Origin: Panacagrimonas sp963975245
GTDB lineage: Bacteria; Pseudomonadota; Gammaproteobacteria; Nevskiales; Nevskiaceae
Reading direction: 5' to 3'
DNA: 64,000 nucleotides
Assembly: GCA_963975245.1 (NCBI GenBank)
Contig: CAXBFJ010000001.1
Coordinates: 496,001-560,000, forward strand
Shown piece by piece: positions 15,496-23,780 of the stretch (its first letter is position 1; each line of letters opens with the position of its first letter). The notes below the pieces were generated by a model, which worked only from the letters and a program-made list of their open reading frames with translations, was not told the DNA's origin and did no database searches. The position numbers and the translations under genes were made by a program.

Positions 15496-16074
15496 ATGAA
15501 GACAAATTTCAAGTCTTTCGCAGAAAGCACCAAGGAAGATTGGCAGTTGATTATTGGGGAGCAAAGAAAGTTCGTGGCAGGGCTCCCGGACCGAGTTCTC
15601 GCGCATATGCGTTTGCTGGATGGCGACTACGGCGGTTTTCCTATCGACAGGTTGCAGCACAGCCTGCAAACCGCAGAACGCGCAGCAGAAGCGGGGGAGG
15701 ATGAGGAATATATTGTGTGTGCTTTGCTGCATGACGTAGGCGATACCTTGGGTAGCTTTAATCATCCCGATGTTGCGGCGGCAATCCTCCAGCCCTTCAT
15801 TTCGGAGGCCAATCACTGGATGGTCAAGCATCACGGCATCTTCCAGGGGTACAACTTCTTTCATCACCTGGACATGGATCGCAATATGCGGGATCAGTTC
15901 AAGGGCTCGGAGAACTATGATCGAACCGAGCGATTCATTGCCAAGTACGACAACCTTGCCTTCGATGCCGATCATGTGGAGCTATCGCTCGATCTGTTTG
16001 CGCCTATGGTGCAAAAGGTAATGGCAGTACCCAAGAACGGGCTCTACAAGGTGGCCTTCGATCTTGGCAGCTGA
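15496..16074 (+). CDS. HD-domain protein (di-iron oxygenase/phosphohydrolase type)
   Basis: A 192-aa protein with HD-superfamily metal ligands: an early His (RLQHSLQTA), the HD pair in ALLHDVGDTLG, then HWMVKHHGIF and FFHHL. The extra His residues after the HD pair resemble the mixed-valence di-iron oxygenase branch (PhnZ/MIOX-like) more than simple phosphohydrolases. Substrate unknown. It stands alone without obvious operon partners. The 236 bases upstream, after the ABM gene, show nothing else. Confidence 0.8.
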   Translation: MKTNFKSFAESTKEDWQLIIGEQRKFVAGLPDRVLAHMRLLDGDYGGFPIDRLQHSLQTAERAAEAGEDEEYIVCALLHDVGDTLGSFNHPDVAAAILQPFISEANHWMVKHHGIFQGYNFFHHLDMDRNMRDQFKGSENYDRTERFIAKYDNLAFDADHVELSLDLFAPMVQKVMAVPKNGLYKVAFDLGS

Positions 16075-16198
16075 ATCCGTCCAGGTCGTAAAACCTTGCT
16101 GCATAGTAAAATCACGGAATAGACATCGGGACCGCCGGTAGTCTCGTCAGTTTTTTGGCTTATTCTCTGTCTACAGAAGAGCCAGGGAGACCGGCACT

Positions 16199-16714
16199 TT
16201 GGATAATTCGCCCACGATGATCAGGTACTCAGTGGATTGTGATTGCGAATCGATCGCCGCCTTGTTCACAGCATCGGTGCATCAAATTGCAGCCCGCAGT
16301 TATTCGCCGGAGCAATTAGCGGCTTGGACACCAGAGCCTCCGGATTTGGAACACTGGCAGGCAAGGCTGGCAGGCCTTGAAACGCTTCTCGCAGAGGTTG
16401 AAGGCGAAATGGCGGGCTTCATTTGCTTTACTGGATCCGGCCACATTGAGATGCTGTTCACCGCCCCGAGCTTTTCGCGCAGAGGGGTAGCATCACGACT
16501 TTACAAAGCCGCCGTGAGCAAAATGCTGGCGAGTGGTGTCACGGAACTGTCTACAGAGGCGAGTATTGAAGCCAGGCCCTTTTTTGAGTCCAAAGGATTC
16601 AAGATTGCTGAAGTTCAGGTCGTCGAACGAAGCAGTGTTCGGCTCAAGCGCTTTCTCATGACGGCGCATTGCGAAGGGCCGGGTGACCGGCCCGATGAAG
16701 AACATGCTGCCTAA
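16199..16714 (+). CDS. GNAT family N-acetyltransferase
   Basis: A 171-aa GNAT protein. The acetyl-CoA loop region is SRRGVASRLYKAAVSKM, preceded by the strand HIEMLFTAP, and the C-terminal FFESKGFKIAEVQV closes the fold. The acceptor substrate is unknown. Start could be TTG 16199 or ATG 16217. Its 3' end overlaps the next acetyltransferase gene, so the two are probably translated together. Confidence 0.85.
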   Translation: MDNSPTMIRYSVDCDCESIAALFTASVHQIAARSYSPEQLAAWTPEPPDLEHWQARLAGLETLLAEVEGEMAGFICFTGSGHIEMLFTAPSFSRRGVASRLYKAAVSKMLASGVTELSTEASIEARPFFESKGFKIAEVQVVERSSVRLKRFLMTAHCEGPGDRPDEEHAA

Positions 16715-17144
16715 TGGATCAAGCGCATACGTGCGTGAAGCAAGTGCAGCGGACTCGGCATCGCTTCAAGGCGTGTATCTCAAAACAAGGGTAGAGAGAT
16801 TTCACTGGCTCGACGCGAGTCAGTTGCGCGAGAGTGATTTTGATCGGGACACCGCTGGCGAGAAAATCTGGCTTGCTGAGTTGGACGGCCGGGTGATTGG
16901 CTTTGTGTCGGTTTGGTTGCCTGACAACTTCATCCACCATCTATTTGTGCTGCCGGAATTTTCGGGTCAGAAGGTGGGTTCGGCACTTCTGGCGGTCTGT
17001 TTGGGTGCCATCGGCCGACCTGCTCAGCTTAAATGTTTATCGGCCAACTTGGAGGCCTTGCAGTTTTATCTGGCCAAGGGCTGGAAGACCATCTCAAAGG
17101 GCTTCAGTGCTGACGGTGAATATCACCTGATGCAGAAGGATTAG
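16695..17144 (+). CDS. Second GNAT family N-acetyltransferase
   Basis: A 149-aa GNAT protein overlapping the previous gene by about 20 nt. It shows AELDGRVIGFVSVWLPDNFIHHLFVLPEF followed by the CoA-binding SGQKVGSALLAVCL and NLEALQFYLAKGWK. The pair may have arisen independently, as they share only the fold. ATG 16695 or 16704 are both possible. Substrate unknown. Confidence 0.83.
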   Translation: MKNMLPNGSSAYVREASAADSASLQGVYLKTRVERFHWLDASQLRESDFDRDTAGEKIWLAELDGRVIGFVSVWLPDNFIHHLFVLPEFSGQKVGSALLAVCLGAIGRPAQLKCLSANLEALQFYLAKGWKTISKGFSADGEYHLMQKD

Positions 17145-17260
17145 TCAAACCGGCCGGTGCTGGCGCGGATTTGACTCTTGCCTTTCGTGGTGGCTCCCCG
17201 ATGGACATCCTGAATGCGCCGGGGCTCATAATTTTGTTGCATTCCGGAGCACCGCCATCG

Positions 17261-17466
17261 GGGGACGAAGTAAGCTTCGACTATGCGATGCGAAATTACT
17301 CGATCGGCTACATTCCTGATCAGTGTCGCTGTGGTGCCGGCAATTGCAGGGGTAGCATCACCGGCTGGAAGAAGCTTCCAGACAGCTTCAAGGCACGTTA
17401 CCGGGGCTTTGTGGCCCCTACCTGGTGGACATTGATCGCTGTTTGGACGCGGAGCTCCAACACTAA
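17261..17466 (+). pseudogene. C-terminal remnant of a SET-domain protein
   Basis: Residues GDEVSFDYAMRNYS, then CRCGAGNCRGSITGW and RYRGFVAP, match the end of a bacterial SET-domain lysine methyltransferase with its post-SET Cys cluster (CxCxxxxC). After RGFVAP the natural continuation YLVDIDRCLDAELQH is found one frame over and ends at TAA 17464-17466, so a single base has been lost near 17418. The N-terminal SET part is missing. The stretch 17145-17260 and the DNA from 17467 to 17765 hold nothing else I can support. Confidence 0.7.
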
Positions 17467-17765
17467 TCGTTTCAGTATGGCGGCAATATTGTTTTAAGAG
17501 CCTGCTCTCGACAAACACGCTGTTTGTGCCTGGCGTGTTTGCGAGTCGGGTTTGGAGCTGGGCAACCGGCAGGCCTAGGTCGGAATATTTCCATGCCGCT
17601 TGTGGCATCTGGAAGCCACGAGCACAGTGGTTTGACCAGCCCTCGTGCAAGTCATGATCTGCTTTTTTGTGAGCGGCGCGACGGACAGCACAGAACTCCG
17701 CTAGGATTCGTTGTCAAAAATAGGCCTCAATTTCACCCGCGCCTTCGGGCCAACAGGTTCCCCTC

Positions 17766-18386
17766 GTGCTGTTACTCGACAAACTCTTACAAGATGCACT
17801 CATCATCTGGGCGACGATCGATCCGATCGGAACGCTCGCCATTTTCACGGGTCTGACTGGCGGACTGGATGCCGCGCAGCGGAGGCGGACTGCGATCCGC
17901 GCCATCGCCTATTCAGCTGCAGTGCTGCTCGGCGCCATCGTAATCGGACAGATTTTGCTGACGGCCATGGGTATCCGGCTCATCTCGTTTCAGCTGGGTG
18001 GGGGGATCGTTCTGTTTTTGTTTGGCCTGCAGATGATCTTCGGCTCAGGCGCCACCAGTGGTGAAAAAGAGCCCGGACATGACATGGCGGTATTTCCGCT
18101 CGCAATTCCTGCAACGGCGACGCCCGGTGCCATTCTGGCGGTCATTCTCTTGACGGATAACAGCCAATATCCAGTTGCCACCCAGGCCCTGACGGCGTTA
18201 GTGATGCTGGCGATTCTGCTGGTGACATTGTGCTTGCTGCTGATGTCCACGCAGATCATGCGGGTGTTGGGGCGGGGCGGAGCTTCCATCCTGACCCGGA
18301 TCATGGGAATGATTCTGGCTGCGTTCTCGGTGGAGCTGGTCATGGATGCCATGGGCGCAGAGCGCTGGCTGGCGGGTGCCCATTAA
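17766..18386 (+). CDS. MarC family integral membrane protein
   Basis: A 206-aa protein with six predicted membrane helices, matching the MarC/UPF0056 family: IDPIGTLAIFTGLTGGLD near the N-terminus, FQLGGGIVLFLFGLQMIFG in the middle, and PLAIPATATPGAILAVILL, the family's Pro/Gly-rich motif. Function is unresolved; the old link to multiple antibiotic resistance is not supported for the family. It begins with GTG 17766. Confidence 0.88.
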   Translation: MLLLDKLLQDALIIWATIDPIGTLAIFTGLTGGLDAAQRRRTAIRAIAYSAAVLLGAIVIGQILLTAMGIRLISFQLGGGIVLFLFGLQMIFGSGATSGEKEPGHDMAVFPLAIPATATPGAILAVILLTDNSQYPVATQALTALVMLAILLVTLCLLLMSTQIMRVLGRGGASILTRIMGMILAAFSVELVMDAMGAERWLAGAH

Positions 18387-18449
18387 CTGGGCTGGTCCCC
18401 AGGCAGAAAGGCCGGGATGATGGGTTCAATATTGAGAGGGGCTGTTCAG

Positions 18450-18905
18450 ATGCTGAGTAAATGTTCTTGTGCTTGTGGCCATGGCTATGTAGAAGTTTCA
18501 GGATCGCCCGTGCTGCGGTTCAAGTGTCACTGCACGATCTGCCAATCCGTTTACGGTAAGCCGTTCGCAGATATCGTGGCCCTGCGGTCCAATCAGGTTG
18601 CAAGGCCAGTGAGTCCCGTACTGCAATTTCGCAGGCACCGGCTCCCGCCTGCTGTCTCACGCGGGACCTGCTCATCCTGCAACAAGCCGGTTGTCGGTTT
18701 TCTGCCCCTGGCACCGTTCTTCGGACTGGCGTTCGTCCCGGCGGAGAACTTCCCGGCATCAGTGACTTTGCCGGAAGCTGCTCTGCATACGTTCTATGAC
18801 CGGCGCGTGGCGGATGTGCATGATGAACTGCCCAAGATCAGCGGTTACTGGACCAGCCAGTGGGCAGTTTCGAGCCGTTTCATGTGCGGCCTGATGCGAC
18901 GCTAG
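18450..18905 (+). CDS. GFA-family (CENP-V/GFA zinc) protein
   Basis: A 151-aa protein with the Cys pattern of the GFA (glutathione-dependent formaldehyde-activating) fold: CSCACGHG, then FKCHCTICQSVYG, then CSSCNKPVVG, together able to bind two zinc ions. Family members process glutathione adducts or other small electrophiles. The exact substrate is unknown. An earlier in-frame ATG at 18417 is possible; GAGAGGGG before 18450 favours the shorter form. Confidence 0.8.
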   Translation: MLSKCSCACGHGYVEVSGSPVLRFKCHCTICQSVYGKPFADIVALRSNQVARPVSPVLQFRRHRLPPAVSRGTCSSCNKPVVGFLPLAPFFGLAFVPAENFPASVTLPEAALHTFYDRRVADVHDELPKISGYWTSQWAVSSRFMCGLMRR

Positions 18906-19187
18906 GCGACACAGACGCCTTCACGCGACTGGCGAACGCAATCCTTGCCTGGCTAGACGCTGGCCTGTCATCGGCGTGCTGCGGTGCGCCGCGCGCATCA
19001 CCGACCAAATTGGCAATTGTTAGCGCAGACGCGGCTCGTCCCGACACCGCACTCCGCGATTGGGGGAATGATGCGGCTCATTTCAGTCTGCGTGTTTTGC
19101 GCCTAAGGGCCTGTTGTATTCTCTCGCCAGAAGCGTGTTCGCAGGGTATCGCGAGCATCAGATGATCGATAAAAATGAGGAAAATCC

Positions 19188-20045
19188 ATGTCTGATTCGC
19201 CGCAATACATCACCTACGAAATGCCTGCCCAGCACGTGGCGAGAATCACGCTCAACAGAACGGATCAGGCGAATTCTCAGGACACGCGGCTGCTGTATGA
19301 ACTCAATGATGCGTTTGATCGCGCTGCACATGACGACGATGTTCACGTCATTATTTTGGCCGCAAACGGGAAGCATTTTTCTGCCGGGCATGACCTGATG
19401 GAGAAGGACTACGGCAAAAATATGGCGGAGTTCCGCACCGTGCATCCGGTTTGCGGATTCAATTGTGGCGGCGTGGAATCACAAATGGCACGGGAAGAGG
19501 AGATTTACATTGGCTTCAGTGAGCGTTGGCGCAATATTCCCAAGCCCACGATTGCAGCGGTGCAGGGTAAGTGCATTGCCGGTGGCCTGATGCTGGTCTG
19601 GCCCTGCGACATCATCATTGCCAGTGACGACGCAAAGTTCAGCGACATGACCGTCACCATTGGCGTGGGCGGCGTTGAGTATTTCAGCCACGTCTGGGAG
19701 CTGGGTGCGCGCAAGGCCAAGGAGATGCTGTTCACCAGCGACGAGTTCACTGCTCAGGAGGCACATAGTTGGGGCATGGTGAACAAGGTGGTGCCGCGTG
19801 AAGAATTGTCAGCCACGGCGCTGAGCATGGCAGAGCGAATTGCGAGCAAGCCGCCGTTCGCACTCAAGCTGGCCAAGAAGGCCGTCAACGGCTGCATGGA
19901 CGCCCAGGGCCGTGACGTAGCCATGCAGAATGCCTTCCATCTGCATCAGATTGCGCACGCGCACAATCTGAAGAAATTTGATCAGCTGATTGACCCTACG
20001 GGATTGCCGCCAGCGGTTCGCAAAGTGGGGCCCGTCAAAGGCTGA
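19188..20045 (+). CDS. Enoyl-CoA hydratase/isomerase family protein
   Basis: A 285-aa crotonase-fold protein. The oxyanion-hole segments are visible as HFSAGHDL and GKCIAGGLML. The conserved catalytic Glu positions of classical hydratases are not obvious around MTVTIGVGGVEYF, so a different crotonase reaction is possible. GAGGAAAA upstream supports the ATG. It is monocistronic here; the 280 bases before it contain no gene I can identify. It could serve fatty acid or aromatic side-chain degradation. Confidence 0.88.
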   Translation: MSDSPQYITYEMPAQHVARITLNRTDQANSQDTRLLYELNDAFDRAAHDDDVHVIILAANGKHFSAGHDLMEKDYGKNMAEFRTVHPVCGFNCGGVESQMAREEEIYIGFSERWRNIPKPTIAAVQGKCIAGGLMLVWPCDIIIASDDAKFSDMTVTIGVGGVEYFSHVWELGARKAKEMLFTSDEFTAQEAHSWGMVNKVVPREELSATALSMAERIASKPPFALKLAKKAVNGCMDAQGRDVAMQNAFHLHQIAHAHNLKKFDQLIDPTGLPPAVRKVGPVKG

Positions 20046-20198
20046 TTGAGGGCTCCTATTCCGGCGTCGAAGGATCGGTGAATAAGCAGTGTTTCTCGAT
20101 GCTGCAGCGCCAACTCGTAGGGAAGAGCCCGGAAGCGGGGTTCACCTTTTTTTTCGTCAACCGGGGTGTGTCTGTCAGGATTGATTTGGCGATGCTTA

Positions 20199-23100
20199 TT
20201 AACGAAATGCTTCGCTGGTCACATCCCATCTGCCGCGGATTCTGCCGATGGTGACAATCGCCCGCCGTGTGGCATTGGCGACGCCTGCTGCGACCATCCG
20301 CAACTGCAAGGTGTCACCCGGATTCACGGTGCCATTGGCACGGGTGAAGGGCCCGCCATTGATGGAGTACTCGGCGGATGTAGCGCCACGAATCTGGATG
20401 CTGGTTGGCGTGTTGAACTGACCCAGAGTGATGGTGTTGCTCATCACTGTCTGGGCCTGCGCCGCATTGTTGACGTTATTGAAGTTGATGGGGCCGGGGG
20501 TTTCGTCGGCTGCACCGGTGGTGACGTTCCAGACGTCCGAAACATCACCAATGTTCACGGTCACTTCGCGATTCACGTTTGGCGCGGCAGGTGAGATGAC
20601 CCGGACTCGGACGGTATCGCCGTTGTTGATGGTGCCTGGGGCGCCGGTAAAGGGGGCGCCGTTGATTGAATAAGCCTCCGAGACGCCAACTGCCTCAACG
20701 CTGATGGGAGCGGGGCTGTTAATGCCGGTAATGGTCAATGCATTTGAGGTTACGGTGGCAGCGGTTGCTCGATCCGTGCGGTCCGCAAAATCGAATGCGT
20801 CTGGTGTGGTGTCAGCAACCGGCACAATCACGCCACTTTGCGTATCGGCGGTGAATTCCTGCGTTAACTCATTTCCGGTGCTGGGATATGTACCGACGGC
20901 GGGATCCTGCCTATGTGTCACCCGGAGGCCATTAGGAAACTGGCTGTCTGCATCCGCGGCCAGGTCCAGAGCTACAAACAGTGTTCTGTCGGCGTCAAAG
21001 GCATAGGTCTGGGAGGGAAATAGAAGGTCTATAGGATTCGAAATCACAGAGGCGATATTCAGGATCAGGGTATCCGTGCCCGGATCAAAAGCGGTATCTC
21101 CGTCATCGGCATAGACTTTGATGCGTTCGAGCAGATTATTGACCTCTGTTGCGGTCAGGGTGTCGCCGTTATCGTCTTCAAAGCGTAGCGACAAAAGCCC
21201 CTGGCGAATGTCGAAGTCACCGGCGCGGCCGCGATGATTCAGATCAACGCGTAGCACCGGAATGTCGGTACCACCCACATCGGCAGTGCTGGGCGCCAAA
21301 TCAAAACCGCTTTGTGCAAACTGACCACCCTGGTTGGGGTGCCAGTCCACCTTGTCGCCGAAGAATGATGCCGACAGCACGTCTTGATCGCCGTCACCAT
21401 CGAGATCCGCGGCGTATACCGAAGCAGCGCCATTAGCGGTTGTGCTGATCGCGGTCTGCGCTGTGAAATTGCCCGCCCCTTCATTGCGATACCAGTCAAC
21501 AGTGTTGCCAGAAAGGGACGCCGACAGTACGTCTTGATCACCGTCGCCATCCAGATCCGCGGCGTAAACCGAAAAGGCGCCATTAGCGGTTGTGCTGATC
21601 GCGGTCTGTACGGTGAAATTGCCGGCGCCGTCGTTGCGGTACCAGTCCACCTTGTCGCCGATATTTGATGCCGACAGAACGTCCAGATCACCGTCGCCAT
21701 CCAGATCAGTGGCGTACACCGAAAAGGCGCCATCTGCTGTAACGCTGATCGGCGTCTGCGGCGTGAAATTACCAGTGCCGTCGTTGCGGTACCAGTCCAC
21801 CATGCTGCTGAAAAGTGACGCCGACAGCACGTCCAGATCACCGTCGCCATCCAAATCCGCGGCGTAGACCGAAGCAGCGCCATCTGCTGTAACGCTGATT
21901 GGCGTCTGTGTTGTGAAATTGCCGGCGCCGTCGTTGCGGTACCAGTCCACTGTGCCGCCAAGGAATGATGCTGAGAGCACGTCTAGGTCGCCGTCACCGT
22001 CCAAATCAGCGGCGTACACCGATCTGGCGCCATCTGCTGTAACGCTGATTGGCGTCTGTGTCGTGAAATTGCCTGTCCCGTCGTTGCGGTACCAGTCCAC
22101 TTTATCGCCATAAAATGATGTCGACAGCACGTCCAGATCGCCGTCACCATCCAAATCCGCGGCATAGACCAAAGCAGCGCCATCTGCGGTTGTGCTGATC
22201 GCGGTCTGCGGCGTGAAATTGCCGGCGCCGTCGTTGCGGTACCAATCCACCGAGTCGCCGACTTGTGATGCCGACAGCACGTCCAAATCACCGTCACCAT
22301 CCAGATCAGCTGCATACACGGCGTAAGCACCGTCGGCAGTGGTGCTGATGGCGTTGATGGTCGGAAACACGGCACTGCGGTGAATCGTGCGGTTTTCATG
22401 CAGTGCAACCGTGTTATCAAATTCGGAGGCCGCAAGCACGTCCAGATCGCCATCGCCATCGACGTCGGCAACGGATACCCAGAGTGCGGCATCGGAGTTG
22501 CTGCTGATCACCCGCCGGGTGAAACTCTGATTGCCGTCGTTTTCAAACCAGGCCACCGTATCGTCGTCCTGCGAACTGGCCACTATGTCCATGTCGCCGT
22601 CGCTATCGAGGTCGCGAATCTGCACCGAGGTTGGTCGGTCAGAGGCCGTTGAGATCACGTTCAGGACAAAGCTACCGCCCTGATTGTCGTACCACGCGAC
22701 CTGATCGTTGATGCTGTTGGCAGTGACGATGTCCAGATCACCATCGCTATCCAGATCGCCCAGACGCACGGCGCGCGCACCATCGGCAGTCGTGAAAAGC
22801 ACGTGGTCAGTGAAAATCTCACTGCCATCGTTTTCGAAGAACACCACTGTGTCGGCCAAGTAGGCCGTGCCCACCACGTCGATATCTCCGTCGCCGTCGA
22901 TATCGCCCGCATGGATGCCGATGGCACCGCTGACGCTGCCCGAGATGAGCTGCTCAGTAAAAGCGTTGCTGCCATCGTTCTCATACCAGGCAAAGGTACT
23001 GTCATTGAACGAGCTGCTGAGCACGTCCAGATCGCCATCCTGATCCAGATCTATAGCGAAGACTGCGTTGGCATTGTCCGCCGTGGTGATAATGGTGTGT

Positions 23101-23537
23101 TTGCTAAATACCTGGCTGCCGTTGTTCTCATGCCAGGCGATGGTGTCGTCATTCTCGGAGGCCGAGAGCACATCCAGATCGCCGTCGCCGTCCAGGTCGA
23201 TGGGATAAACCGAGCGGACGCGTGCACTGGTGCTGCTGATGACCTGCGCGGATCCAAAAGTGTTACCGCCCTGATTTTCATACCAGGCAATGGTGTCGGA
23301 GCCCGCTTCTGCAGTGATTAGGTCCAGATCACCATCGCCGTCAACATCCGCACTCTCAACTGCGAATATACCGCTGGCCGCACTGCTGATGATGCTGGTC
23401 TGAAACGGGATGTCGCTGGCATGCAATGTAGAGGGCGACATCGCCAAAGCCCCCAACAGCATCGGAGATAGCATCAGTGGATGGGTTGAGCGGCCAGCTG
23501 CAGGAGCAACGGATACCTTGCGGCCTGACTTCTTCAT
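20199..23537 (-). CDS. Giant secreted FG-GAP/VCBS repeat protein (copy 1)
   Basis: An 1112-aa protein. A basic N-terminus and hydrophobic stretch (PLMLSPMLLGALAMSPSTLHAS) look like a signal peptide. Residues ~30-740 are FG-GAP/VCBS repeats with the Ca-binding DxDGDGDLDV core, forming one or two beta-propellers. Seven of these repeats are exactly 150 bp long and nearly identical. A linker follows, and the last ~200 residues hold two Ig-like modules (TITGINSPAPISVEAVG; SIQIRGATSAEYSINGG). It is likely exported and adhesive or structural. The next gene upstream on the same strand is a paralogue. Confidence 0.9.
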   Translation of the reverse strand: MKKSGRKVSVAPAAGRSTHPLMLSPMLLGALAMSPSTLHASDIPFQTSIISSAASGIFAVESADVDGDGDLDLITAEAGSDTIAWYENQGGNTFGSAQVISSTSARVRSVYPIDLDGDGDLDVLSASENDDTIAWHENNGSQVFSKHTIITTADNANAVFAIDLDQDGDLDVLSSSFNDSTFAWYENDGSNAFTEQLISGSVSGAIGIHAGDIDGDGDIDVVGTAYLADTVVFFENDGSEIFTDHVLFTTADGARAVRLGDLDSDGDLDIVTANSINDQVAWYDNQGGSFVLNVISTASDRPTSVQIRDLDSDGDMDIVASSQDDDTVAWFENDGNQSFTRRVISSNSDAALWVSVADVDGDGDLDVLAASEFDNTVALHENRTIHRSAVFPTINAISTTADGAYAVYAADLDGDGDLDVLSASQVGDSVDWYRNDGAGNFTPQTAISTTADGAALVYAADLDGDGDLDVLSTSFYGDKVDWYRNDGTGNFTTQTPISVTADGARSVYAADLDGDGDLDVLSASFLGGTVDWYRNDGAGNFTTQTPISVTADGAASVYAADLDGDGDLDVLSASLFSSMVDWYRNDGTGNFTPQTPISVTADGAFSVYATDLDGDGDLDVLSASNIGDKVDWYRNDGAGNFTVQTAISTTANGAFSVYAADLDGDGDQDVLSASLSGNTVDWYRNEGAGNFTAQTAISTTANGAASVYAADLDGDGDQDVLSASFFGDKVDWHPNQGGQFAQSGFDLAPSTADVGGTDIPVLRVDLNHRGRAGDFDIRQGLLSLRFEDDNGDTLTATEVNNLLERIKVYADDGDTAFDPGTDTLILNIASVISNPIDLLFPSQTYAFDADRTLFVALDLAADADSQFPNGLRVTHRQDPAVGTYPSTGNELTQEFTADTQSGVIVPVADTTPDAFDFADRTDRATAATVTSNALTITGINSPAPISVEAVGVSEAYSINGAPFTGAPGTINNGDTVRVRVISPAAPNVNREVTVNIGDVSDVWNVTTGAADETPGPINFNNVNNAAQAQTVMSNTITLGQFNTPTSIQIRGATSAEYSINGGPFTRANGTVNPGDTLQLRMVAAGVANATRRAIVTIGRIRGRWDVTSEAFR
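20220..20815. repeat. Near-identical 3' segment shared by the two VCBS genes, copy 1
   Basis: About 600 bp covering the C-terminal Ig-like modules matches 23796-24394 with only scattered substitutions and a 3-nt indel. The N-terminal propellers of the two genes have diverged far more, which suggests recent gene conversion or partial duplication of the 3' part. Confidence 0.85.
21342..22391 (-). repeat. Tandem 150-bp coding repeats in VCBS gene 1
   Basis: Seven units with exact 150-bp spacing; the same CCAGTCCA-type segment recurs at 21342, 21492, 21642, 21792, 21942, 22092 and 22242. Each encodes a 50-residue FG-GAP repeat, VDWYRNDGxGNF with AADLDGDGDLDVLSAS. Such near-identical units are prone to copy-number change. 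Confidence 0.9.
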
Positions 23538-23780
23538 ATTTGAGATTCCCTGTCATCAAACGGTGCGAAGCCCCTGACGAAACTCAAGAATCTTGAATAT
23601 GAGGCACTTTTCTAACCTGAATATAACCTTGATGAAGTGCCGGCATAGCACTGATTTTCTAAATCGGCCCTGCATAGGGTGAGTCACGTCACATCCAAAG
23701 CGGCTAAATGGCTCCAAATCTTGCTTCCCGGGGCCAAACGCCACAGCTCAGTGCGGGGAGCGCGGATGAAAGCAGCCTCA

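Noticed and set aside
17524..17856. A 110-codon plus-strand frame before marC
   Set aside because: Overlaps the marC start and has no protein-like pattern.
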